Assembly: GCA_050049355.1 (NCBI GenBank)
Contig: JASFWK010000116.1
Location: 1-6,653 of the forward strand
From: JASFWK01 sp050049355
GTDB lineage: Bacteria; Chloroflexota; Anaerolineae; B4-G1; DUEL01
DNA length: 6,653 bases
Direction: 5' to 3'
Position numbers and translations under genes: made by a program. Below are positions 1 to 5,282 of this stretch, in pieces. The notes under the pieces are model-generated. The model was not told the DNA's origin. It made no database searches and saw only the letters and a program-made list of their open reading frames with translations. Position 1 is the stretch's first letter. Each line of letters starts with the position of its first letter.

Positions 1-1
1 G

Positions 2-559
2 AGCGAGGCTTGGCGGCTTGACCAAGATCCCCCTCTGGCACAGCTCAGCGGGCGTCTGCTGGCTCACGCTGAGGATCTGAGGGCCCGCTTCGCCAGACAC
101 GGTGCGCTGCCCCATCTTGTGATCCACGGCGACTACTACTACGACAACCTTCTCTTCGACGGCGACCGCATCGTCGGCGTTGTGGACTACGACAAAGCCC
201 GCTGGCAGCCGCGTGTCGTCGAGTTGGCCGAGGCGCTGATCTACTTCGCCTCGCTTCGACCGGGTCACCTGGAACACTTAGTCTATCCCGGTTTTCTCGA
301 TTGGGAGGTATTCAGCCGCTTCCTGCGGAACTACGCCCGCGCTGCCGCCCTGGAAGCGAACGAGGCGCACGCTCTGCCGGACTACATCCGCTGCATCTGG
401 CTCTCCGTCTCGCTCCAGCGCTTGCTGGAAAGAGGAACCCCTCCCGCCGAGGCCGAGGAAGCTCTGCAGGAGGTGCTTGCATTAGGCGATTGGGCCAAAG
501 CACACGACCGGCGCATGGTCGAGCTTGCGCTCACCGCGGAGGAGGTAAGGCTGCTGTGA
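2..559 (+). CDS. APH-fold phosphotransferase (small-molecule kinase), C-terminal part, 5' end outside window
   Basis: The reading frame is open from the left window edge to the TGA at 557-559, so this is the last 185 codons of a longer gene; the family is usually 300-350 residues. The kinase catalytic loop is HGDYYYDN (125-148), fitting the APH signature HGDxxxxN, with the catalytic Asp at 131-133 and the metal-binding Asn at 146-148. It is followed by GVVDYDKA, in which the Asp at 185-187 matches the metal-binding Asp of the DFG-like motif. The rest is the helical C-lobe. The family transfers phosphate from ATP to hydroxyls of small molecules such as aminoglycosides, homoserine, choline or sugars; the substrate cannot be read here. 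The Tyr-rich loop and the DYDKARWQP stretch look like a metabolic kinase rather than a resistance enzyme, but that is an impression. The GTG at 119 is internal, since the frame and the usual N-lobe continue upstream. The gene overlaps the next by 4 bases, implying co-translation. Confidence 0.85.
   Translation, partial: SEAWRLDQDPPLAQLSGRLLAHAEDLRARFARHGALPHLVIHGDYYYDNLLFDGDRIVGVVDYDKARWQPRVVELAEALIYFASLRPGHLEHLVYPGFLDWEVFSRFLRNYARAAALEANEAHALPDYIRCIWLSVSLQRLLERGTPPAEAEEALQEVLALGDWAKAHDRRMVELALTAEEVRLL
540..546 (+). promoter_or_regulatory. Shine-Dalgarno site for the HAD hydrolase
   Basis: AGGAGGT lies inside the end of the kinase gene, 9 bases before the GTG at 556. It settles the start of the downstream gene at 556, although the frame is open much further upstream, back to 301. 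Confidence 0.75.
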
Positions 560-1161
560 TCAAGGCTGTTCTCTTCGACTTCGGGCGGGTCATCTCGGCC
601 CAGAAACCGGCTTCTCTCTTCCGAGGCTATGAAGAGGAGCTGGGGATGGCGCGTGGCACTCTGAACCGCATTATGTTCGGCAGCCGCGTCTGGCAGGAGA
701 CCCTGGTCGGCCGCAAGACGATCGACGAATACTGGCGTGAGGTTGGACCGAAGCTGGGGCTGCACACGCCGGAGGAAGTTGAGGCCTTCCGGCGCCGCTA
801 CTTCGCCGATGAGGCGATCAACGCTGACGTGGTTGATCTGATCCGTCGTCTGCGCGGCCGCTACAAACTGGGCGTGCTCTCCAATTCGCCGCCGGGCCTG
901 CCTCAGTGGCTGGACGAGTGGGACATTCTGGACCTATTCGACGTTGTCGTCTGCTCTGGAGACGAAGGCGTCGTCAAGCCTGACCCTGCCATTTTCGAGA
1001 TGGCCCTTGCGCGGCTGGGGGTCGAGCCCGAGGAGGCGGTCTTCATTGACGACACCCCTGGCCACGTCGAGGCCGCTCGGGGGTTAGGTCTGCGTGGGAT
1101 ACACTTCACAAGCGCCGAAGCGTTGGAGAAGGAGTTGGACGAACTCACAGAGGAAAGCTGA
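556..1161 (+). CDS. HAD-superfamily (subfamily IA) hydrolase, probable phosphatase
   Basis: The protein has 201 residues, typical of compact HAD-IA phosphatases such as the YihX and epoxide-hydrolase N-domain group. Motif I is FDFGRV with nucleophile Asp8. Motif II is LSNS (Ser109). Motif III is the Lys in VVKPDP (Lys141), and motif IV is FIDDTPGHVEAA (Asp165, Asp166). Residues from about 15 to 90 form the helical cap. The second motif I Asp, normally the acid/base two residues after the nucleophile, is Gly10. This DFG form is common in the FDFGGV-type branch, so it does not by itself mean the protein is dead. No signal peptide is visible, so it should be cytoplasmic. The GTG start shares bases with the TGA of the kinase gene (GTGA) and has a strong ribosome site. 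The pairing suggests the kinase and this enzyme act on the same or linked phosphorylated metabolites. The substrate is unknown. The gene ends 69 bases from the convergent YlxP-like gene, and no clear terminator hairpin is visible between them. Confidence 0.9.
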   Translation: MIKAVLFDFGRVISAQKPASLFRGYEEELGMARGTLNRIMFGSRVWQETLVGRKTIDEYWREVGPKLGLHTPEEVEAFRRRYFADEAINADVVDLIRRLRGRYKLGVLSNSPPGLPQWLDEWDILDLFDVVVCSGDEGVVKPDPAIFEMALARLGVEPEEAVFIDDTPGHVEAARGLGLRGIHFTSAEALEKELDELTEES

Positions 1162-1230
1162 CTGGCTGTGGTGAGATCGTTGTTTCTTCTCGCGCTGGCG
1201 GGCTTCGGTTGGTGAATAGCTGAGGCGGCG

Positions 1231-1515
1231 CTAGAGAACCTCGATTCCCCAATCCACTACCTGGACGTCGGGGTGGTGGAACTCGATCCAGTGCACGGCG
1301 CTCTCTAGAACGGAGTGCACGTGCCCCGCGTCGTTGGATAGGGTCACCAGACCGATCACCGCCGACTGCCACACGTCCTGCAGGTCCACCTCGGCGGTCG
1401 CCAGGTTGAACTCCTGCCGCAGCCGTGTCAGGAGCGGTTTCAGGCGGCGCCGTTTCCCCTTCAATGAGCCGTTGCCCGGCAGATGAAGCTCCACGTGGCA
1501 TATCCCAATCAGCAT
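1231..1515 (-). CDS. ylxP: DUF503 / YlxP-family small protein
   Basis: The protein has 94 residues, the standard length for DUF503. Family hallmarks run along its whole length: an N-terminal IGICHVELHLPG strand, the SLKGKRR turn, the RLRQEFN helix, the AEVDLQDVWQSAVIG core and a C-terminal DWGIEVL. The fold is a small ferredoxin-like alpha/beta domain. In Bacillus and many other bacteria it is encoded among translation genes near rbfA, infB and nusA, and a role around ribosome maturation or RNA binding is suspected but not settled. Here it instead sits at the end of an operon with a PHP hydrolase and an acyltransferase. The ATG at 1515-1513 lies within the last codons of the PHP gene (7-base overlap) and has AAGGAGG 10 bases upstream, so translation is probably coupled. 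Family assignment is secure; function is not. Confidence 0.9.
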   Translation of the reverse strand: MLIGICHVELHLPGNGSLKGKRRRLKPLLTRLRQEFNLATAEVDLQDVWQSAVIGLVTLSNDAGHVHSVLESAVHWIEFHHPDVQVVDWGIEVL

Positions 1516-2957
1516 CCTCGACTATCCTCCTTCAGGTAGACCGGGTTGCCAAGCGCTCGGGCCATCAACGCCGCAGGCTCCTCCTCAAGGGGAACCTCTG
1601 GGGGGTCGATGACCTCTGGACGGAAGTACCGGTCCATCTCTGGCCGGATCTCGCGCTTGAGGACGAATTTGTCATCCTCCACCTCCGCTTCCAGCACCCG
1701 CCGGGCCGAGACCAGCCGCAAGATACATCCCCTTCCATCCTTCACCAGACATCGCAGATGGACCGACTCACCGGCAGCGATTGGCAGCACCTCGCCCATC
1801 GTGGCCCGCCGCCCGCCTGCCTCGGCGGTCAGTTCGATCTGGGCCCCTTTTGGTCCCTCGGAGATGAAGGCGCGCCCCGCCAGCAGCCCCTCCACGATGG
1901 CCGGGACGGAGAGCTCCTCCGCCCATACCCAGGTCGTGGGCGTCCCTATCTCATACCAGCCCAATTCTCCCGCGAAGGGACCCTGGTGTTTATCGGAGCC
2001 ACCCACGGCTGTCACCTGTTGCCCTTGCCGCAGCAATCGATCCCATGCCGCCAACGCCTGGTAGTTGGAGATGAACCAGGGCCCACCCCACACCTCCACG
2101 CAGTCCGGCTCGAAGAGACTGCCGAACTCCCAGGGCGGACCGCCGTCCTTGGGGTGATTGACCGAGAAGAGCACGCCGCGTTCCAACGCTTCCTTGCGCA
2201 CTGCTCGCATCTGATCGTCCTGCCAGCAGCGGAAATCGAACCAGTCCGACACGGGCCACAGGTTGGCGTGGCCGTGATACGTGGAGATCTCCACGCCGGG
2301 GATGAGGAGCAGAGGCGACGGCCGTGTCCTCGCCTCGGCGGGGAGGTCGCGCAAGAGAGGAAGGTGGCTGACGGTGTTGTGCTCTGTCACAGCGACGAAA
2401 TCTAGTCCCTGGGACTTCGCTGCCGCCACCAGGTCCGCCAGCGGCGCGGTGCCGTCGGAGTGATGGGTGTGGGAGTGAAGGTCGCCCCGGAACCAGCGTG
2501 GACCGGAAGCGACGGGGGCGGGATCGAACGGACAGGGGAGTCTCACGCTCTGCTGCCCCGCGTCTCGCTCCGGGCGGATCGTGATGCGGACGTCGCACCC
2601 CTCAGGGGCCAGTTGATAGAGGCCAAGGAGCAGATGCCAGGTGCCTGGCTGGACGGTGCCGGCGAGATAGCCGGGCGTGGCCTCTTGGGGACCGACGGTG
2701 AACGTCTGCCGCGCCGTGCCGCTCCAGCCGCGGAACCCCCGTCCCCCGGGGAAGTCATTCCCCCGCGGGTCGAAGAGGCCGATGTCGATGATGTTCCCCT
2801 CCTCCCACCCGGCCTTATCGGCGCTCAGAGCGTGGCTCACCTCGTAGGAGATATGAAGCCGGCCCGTCCCCGGCGGCACCTGGAATGGCAGGAGTGGAAA
2901 CTCATCGTGCGATCGATCATCTCCATCGAAGTGTCGTTCCAGCACGATCTCGTCCAA
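1509..2957 (-). CDS. PHP-domain metal-dependent hydrolase, CehA/McbA-like, with flanking beta domains
   Basis: This 482-residue protein has its PHP catalytic domain in the middle, roughly residues 155-370. Metal-site motifs are clear: GDLHSHTHHSDG (Asp159, His161, His163, Asp168), VTEHN (Glu192, His193), GVEIS (Glu223), VNHP (His268) and GGSDKH (Asp322, His324). This pattern matches the CehA/McbA branch, which hydrolyses phosphate or carboxyl esters with a multinuclear metal centre; the substrate here is unknown. Residues 1-130 look like an added beta-sandwich domain (IIDIGLFDPRG, GTWHLLLGLYQLAPEG), and about 371-482 form a C-terminal beta-rich tail. No signal peptide or membrane segment is seen. 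The TTG start at 2957 is chosen because the frame begins right after the acyltransferase stop, with GGGAGGGG just upstream. Its stop overlaps the YlxP-like start, and the tight packing indicates one transcript for all three genes. The family is well supported; the reaction is not known. Confidence 0.88.
   Translation of the reverse strand: MDEIVLERHFDGDDRSHDEFPLLPFQVPPGTGRLHISYEVSHALSADKAGWEEGNIIDIGLFDPRGNDFPGGRGFRGWSGTARQTFTVGPQEATPGYLAGTVQPGTWHLLLGLYQLAPEGCDVRITIRPERDAGQQSVRLPCPFDPAPVASGPRWFRGDLHSHTHHSDGTAPLADLVAAAKSQGLDFVAVTEHNTVSHLPLLRDLPAEARTRPSPLLLIPGVEISTYHGHANLWPVSDWFDFRCWQDDQMRAVRKEALERGVLFSVNHPKDGGPPWEFGSLFEPDCVEVWGGPWFISNYQALAAWDRLLRQGQQVTAVGGSDKHQGPFAGELGWYEIGTPTTWVWAEELSVPAIVEGLLAGRAFISEGPKGAQIELTAEAGGRRATMGEVLPIAAGESVHLRCLVKDGRGCILRLVSARRVLEAEVEDDKFVLKREIRPEMDRYFRPEVIDPPEVPLEEEPAALMARALGNPVYLKEDSRGC
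1526..1532 (-). promoter_or_regulatory. Shine-Dalgarno site for the YlxP-like gene
   Basis: On the minus strand this reads AAGGAGG, 10 bases before the ATG at 1515-1513. It lies inside the coding sequence of the PHP gene. It supports the 94-residue start and translational coupling across the overlap. Confidence 0.65.
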
Positions 2958-2958
2958 G

Positions 2959-3978
2959 CTACCCCTCCCGGCTCGCCACCAGCCGGTGCACGGTCACGTC
3001 CTTGCCCCCGAAGCTGTACTTGTAGGCCTCGCCGCCGCGCAGAAAGTCGTACTCTTCCCGGCCCTCCTTGATGGCGAGTTCGATCAGGTAGCCTGTGAGA
3101 ACGACGCCGGCGCCCAACTTGCGGTAGATCTCCCAATCGAGGCCAGAGTTGTACACCAAGATGCGGTTATCGTAGACAAAGTTGAGGTAGGAGGCCAGCT
3201 TCTCTCCTCTCCACTCCAGGAATGACAGCTGGAGCCAGCCGGCGTCGAAGGTGACCCGGGCCAACTCTCGAAAGAAGCCTTGCATCGACGGTGTTAGGAA
3301 TTCCGCTTTGTCAGGTGCGCTCTTGGCCATCAGCTGCAGGAAGTGCTTCATCTCCACGTCCAGGTCGTGTTCGGGACCGACGACATACCAGCGCAGCTCT
3401 CCAGTCGCCTCCGCCCGGCGGAGTTTGCGCCGCAGCTCATGTCGGTCCTTGCCGCTCAGTGATGCCAGGTATTCGTCCCAGGTCCCTGGTAGATTCACTA
3501 CTGGACAGACCTCCTGCACCTCCGTGCGCACTGCCCAGCCGTGCTCGCTCGCCAGATCGGGGAGGAGGCGCAGGGTGGGGGAATCCCGGTGGATGTTGCA
3601 CAGGTCAATCACCTCCCACGGAGGGGCCTCAGGACCGGACAGGAAGTCTACCAGCGTGCGAAGGACCTCCTCCTCGCGCCCCGGCGCGGCGATCCAGTCC
3701 AGGTAGTCGGATACCTCCACGCAGCCGACGGTCTGGAGGACACGGCCCTGGTCCGGCCGCTCGGCGGCGAAAAGCGGGGCAACGCCGACGAGATCGCCTC
3801 GCTCTCTAGCGGTCAGCACGAGCAGGTCTCCCTCTCCCAGGCTGCGCCACCAGGCACCCTGGTAGGCGGGGGTGAGGAAGATGGTATCGCTCGCCGAACG
3901 GTTCAGCAGGGCAAGCCATTCATCCCTCAGCGAATCGAAGACGGCGGGATCTCTATGTAATTCGACGGGGATGGACAT
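2959..3978 (-). CDS. GNAT-fold acyltransferase, CelD/BcsL (BioF2-like) family
   Basis: This 339-residue protein has the architecture of the CelD/BcsL group, which are tandem GNAT-like folds related to FemAB. The N-terminal half has the typical entry FLTPAYQGAWWRSLGEG (34-50) and DYLDWIAAPG (91-100). The linker SGKDRHELRRKLRRAE (175-190) is the basic helix usual at the start of the second GNAT domain. The C-terminal hallmark YDFLRGGEAYKYSFG (310-324) is near the end. Members are found in polysaccharide and cellulose gene clusters and are thought to acylate glycans or related acceptors, but donor and acceptor cannot be read here. No membrane segment is visible. The ATG at 3978-3976 has GGAGG 5 bases upstream. 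It is the first gene of a three-gene operon and is preceded by a leader of about 365 bases from a consensus promoter. It diverges from a putative sugar deacetylase, which fits an acylation theme by inference. Confidence 0.87.
   Translation of the reverse strand: MSIPVELHRDPAVFDSLRDEWLALLNRSASDTIFLTPAYQGAWWRSLGEGDLLVLTARERGDLVGVAPLFAAERPDQGRVLQTVGCVEVSDYLDWIAAPGREEEVLRTLVDFLSGPEAPPWEVIDLCNIHRDSPTLRLLPDLASEHGWAVRTEVQEVCPVVNLPGTWDEYLASLSGKDRHELRRKLRRAEATGELRWYVVGPEHDLDVEMKHFLQLMAKSAPDKAEFLTPSMQGFFRELARVTFDAGWLQLSFLEWRGEKLASYLNFVYDNRILVYNSGLDWEIYRKLGAGVVLTGYLIELAIKEGREEYDFLRGGEAYKYSFGGKDVTVHRLVASREG
2962..2969 (-). promoter_or_regulatory. Shine-Dalgarno site deciding the TTG start of the PHP gene
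   Basis: On the minus strand this reads GGGAGGGG, with the GGAGG core 6 bases before TTG at 2957-2955. The acyltransferase stop TAG (2961-2959) lies between it and the start. There is no ATG or GTG nearby at a suitable distance, so TTG is the best start. Confidence 0.65.
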
Positions 3979-3983
3979 CTTCT

Positions 3984-3989
3984 CCTCCT
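3984..3989 (-). promoter_or_regulatory. Shine-Dalgarno site for the acyltransferase
   Basis: On the minus strand this reads AGGAGG, with 5 bases between it and the ATG at 3978-3976. It fixes the start of the first gene of the operon. Confidence 0.65.
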
Positions 3990-4006
3990 GAGGTCATCGC
4001 GGCGCT

Positions 4007-4026
4007 GGATTCCTCCCAGTGAATCC
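4007..4026 (-). other. Small hairpin near the acyltransferase ribosome site
   Basis: GGATTC (4007-4012) and GAATCC (4021-4026) form a 6-base perfect stem with an 8-base loop. It lies about 20 bases upstream of the AGGAGG site in the minus-strand leader. A competing partner exists: CTGGATT (4005-4011) can also pair with AATCCAG (4122-4128), enclosing the REP-like palindrome. Alternative pairing is possible, but a regulatory role is only inferred. Confidence 0.35.
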
Positions 4027-4054
4027 CAAGAGCCAGTTACCTGTCACTTTCGCT

Positions 4055-4111
4055 CTTCGGCGCACAACGGAGGCAAAGCGGCGATTGAGCGTTGTGCTGA
4101 ACCTGCCGAAG
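4055..4111. repeat. REP-like imperfect palindrome
   Basis: The left arm is CTTCGGC (4055-4061) joined to GCACAACG (4062-4069). The right arm is CGTTGTGC (4090-4097), then seven extra bases TGAACCT, then GCCGAAG (4105-4111). The two arms therefore pair over 15 bases with a 7-base bulge and a 20-base loop. The right arm, running on into CCTTGTCGAA, resembles interspersed palindromes of the GTGCTGA-CCTGTCGAAG type seen in many environmental bacterial genomes, from memory. Only one copy lies in this window, so repeat status cannot be shown here. In RNA it would form a strong stem in the minus-strand leader. Confidence 0.5.
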
Positions 4112-4178
4112 GCCTTGTCGAAATCCAGTCTTGCCGACTGTGGCGACGCAGTTCTAGTTTCGACGGTGTGCTGCATAC

Positions 4179-4193
4179 GCCGCCTCTGGCGGC
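4179..4193. other. GC hairpin with a three-base loop
   Basis: GCCGCC (4179-4184) and GGCGGC (4188-4193) form a perfect 6-base stem closed by three bases. No U-run follows on either strand, so it is not a typical rho-independent terminator. It could be part of the folded leader of the minus-strand operon. Confidence 0.4.
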
Positions 4194-4271
4194 TGCTCAA
4201 CCGACGAACTGCTCCTGTCTTGCAGAGTGATAGGTGGCTAGTCCCAAGAGTTGGCCTGCAGATCCATCACC

Positions 4272-4343
4272 GGCTGCCGGAGAGCCTCGAAGAACGGAAG
4301 TCTCGTGCCTCCAGGTTCGGAAAAAGCGAAGTGTCCGGCAGCC
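4272..4343 (-). other. Candidate structured RNA element at the 5' end of the operon leader
   Basis: GGCTGCCGGA (4272-4281) and TCCGGCAGCC (4334-4343) are exact reverse complements, separated by 52 bases. On the minus strand the right copy would be the first ten transcribed bases if transcription starts 8 bases past the -10 box, at 4343. The 5' end would then close a 72-base fold. Inside, GAAC and GUUC flank a further possible stem (GGAG with CUUC), giving a plausible extended hairpin. I do not recognise a known riboswitch, T-box, 6S or SRP RNA consensus. It could be a regulatory leader, a 5' stabilising stem or a small RNA; the class is unknown. Confidence 0.45.
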
Positions 4344-4350
4344 ACAATCC

Positions 4351-4378
4351 ATTATATGAGCGTAGGTTGTTTTGTCAA
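4351..4378 (-). promoter_or_regulatory. Consensus sigma-70-type promoter for the acyltransferase-PHP-YlxP operon
   Basis: On the minus strand the -35 is TTGACA (4378-4373) and the -10 is TATAAT (4356-4351), both perfect matches, with a 16-base spacer. The expected start is G at about 4343, giving a leader of about 365 bases before the ATG at 3978. Two perfect hexamers at near-ideal spacing are unlikely by chance in DNA this GC-rich, and the surrounding stretch is locally AT-rich. The -35 overlaps that of the opposite promoter. Confidence 0.75.
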
Positions 4379-4399
4379 CGACCTGAGGGTGTATATAAT
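4372..4399 (+). promoter_or_regulatory. Sigma-70-type promoter for the YdjC/ChbG-family gene, probably leaderless
   Basis: TTGTCA (4372-4377, 5 of 6 matches) and TATAAT (4394-4399, perfect) are separated by 16 bases. The expected start is at 4406-4407, which coincides with the GTG start codon at 4407. No Shine-Dalgarno site lies at a usable distance upstream; the nearest GAGGG is about 17 bases away and upstream of the -10 box. Confidence 0.75.
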
Positions 4400-4406
4400 C
4401 TTGGCT

Positions 4407-5264
4407 GTGGAAGAGACTCGCCTTCTGATCGTCAATGCCGATGACTTCGGGCGCACCCCTGGCGTGACCGAGGGTGTCCTTCAGGCCCATGAACGCGGCA
4501 TCGTCACCAGCACGACGGCGATGGTCAACCTGTCCGGGGCGGAGAGAGCGGTTCAGGGGGCGGGGGAGCGGGCTCCCGAGCTGGGGATGGGTGTTCATCT
4601 CAACATCACCGCCGGCCGACCGATCCTTCCTCCCGGTGAGATCCCCTCACTCGTCGGGTCCGATGGCGGCTTCTATCCCATTCGCCGCCTCGTCGCCCGT
4701 CTGGGGGAACTGGCGCTCGGCCAGGTGGGGGCGGAGCTAATGGCCCAAGTCGAACGCTTCCGCTCCTGGGGACGTGAGCCAACTCACCTGGATTCGCATC
4801 ACCACGTGCTCTACCTGTCCTCCGCTCTATTCCGCGTGCTTGTGGGCGTGGCGGATCGGTACCACCTCCCGATCCGCTACCCCTGGCCCCGCGGGCCGAT
4901 CAGCCGAGGGGAATTGGCGCGTCTGGCAGAGGCGCATCGTGTCTCCTCCGACGACCTTCCCTCCATCATGGCTGACTGCCACGCAATCCTGCGGCAGAGT
5001 CGCCTGCGGACGCCCGATCGCTGTATCCTCTCGTTCTACGGCCCTGGAGCTACGCTGGAGGACCTGCTGGGGAGCATCGAGGGCCTGCCGCAGGGGGTGA
5101 GTGAGATGATGTGCCACCCAGGCCTGGCGGACGCCGATCTGCGGGGCAGCAGCGGTTACGCCGAGGAGCGGGAGCGGGAGTTGGCGATCCTCACCGACCC
5201 CCAGCTTCAGGATGTGCTGCGCGACGAGGGTGTGAAGCTCGCGGACTTCTCCGTTCTTCGGTAG
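4407..5264 (+). CDS. YdjC/ChbG-family carbohydrate deacetylase
   Basis: From the GTG at 4407 the protein has 285 residues, normal for the family. Hallmarks are in order: LLIVNADDFG (6-15) with the metal-ligand Asp13, GVHLNIT (62-68) with His64, THLDSHHH (126-133) with the His131 region, SFYGPG (209-214) and EMMCHPG (233-239). In characterised members (ChbG acting on chitooligosaccharides) a metal held by one Asp and two His removes an N-acetyl group from a sugar; the sugar here is unknown. No signal peptide is seen, so it should be cytoplasmic. The frame stays open upstream and an ATG at 4356 would add 17 residues. That extension would run through the -35 and -10 boxes and lacks family similarity, so 4407 is preferred. 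TTG at 4401 is a less likely alternative. The gene diverges from the acyltransferase operon and ends 18 bases from a convergent membrane protein gene. Confidence 0.88.
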   Translation: MEETRLLIVNADDFGRTPGVTEGVLQAHERGIVTSTTAMVNLSGAERAVQGAGERAPELGMGVHLNITAGRPILPPGEIPSLVGSDGGFYPIRRLVARLGELALGQVGAELMAQVERFRSWGREPTHLDSHHHVLYLSSALFRVLVGVADRYHLPIRYPWPRGPISRGELARLAEAHRVSSDDLPSIMADCHAILRQSRLRTPDRCILSFYGPGATLEDLLGSIEGLPQGVSEMMCHPGLADADLRGSSGYAEERERELAILTDPQLQDVLRDEGVKLADFSVLR

Positions 5265-5282
5265 GGTGATGCAGCTTCCGGC

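Larger units (their letters stand above)
3979..4406. other. 428-base non-coding divergent control region and long leader
   Basis: No reading frame here looks like a protein. The open frames lack family features, are Arg-rich, and lack convincing ribosome sites. The stretch holds two divergent promoters at its right end. Leftward from there it holds a 72-base element bounded by a 10-base inverted repeat, a GC hairpin with a three-base loop at 4179-4193, a small stem CAGTC/GACTG at 4126-4140, a REP-like imperfect palindrome at 4055-4111 and a 6-base stem at 4007-4026. All of these would lie in the 5' leader of the minus-strand operon. None is followed by a U-run on the minus strand, so none is a canonical intrinsic terminator. 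I saw no tRNA signature and did not recognise a known riboswitch. Confidence 0.6.

Noticed and set aside
301..555. An upstream in-frame extension of the HAD gene.
   Set aside because: The extension is a frame-shadow of the kinase gene, and the ribosome site at 540-546 with the GTG at 556 fits the family N-terminus exactly.
1162..1230. A terminator between the convergent HAD and YlxP-like genes.
   Set aside because: I could not find a stable stem followed by a T-run in either direction.
1425..2405. A 326-codon open frame on the plus strand opposite the PHP gene.
   Set aside because: It lies antisense to a gene with complete catalytic motifs. Its composition is Pro/Arg/His-rich and shows no recognisable domain.
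2460..3071. A plus-strand open frame of 203 codons across the PHP/acyltransferase junction.
   Set aside because: It is antisense to two well-supported genes, has low-complexity composition and no domain.
3957..3998. A 14-codon leader-peptide frame on the minus strand (ATG at 3998) overlapping the acyltransferase start.
   Set aside because: The nearest GGAGG is about 14 bases away, too far, and the peptide has no regulatory codon run.
3994..4200. A 68-codon minus-strand open frame in the leader.
   Set aside because: It is Arg-rich, covers the REP-like palindrome and hairpins, and has no good ribosome site or family feature.
4251..4406. An upstream extension of the deacetylase frame, including ATG at 4356.
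   Set aside because: It runs through both promoter boxes and has no similarity to family N-termini, which begin shortly before NADDFG.
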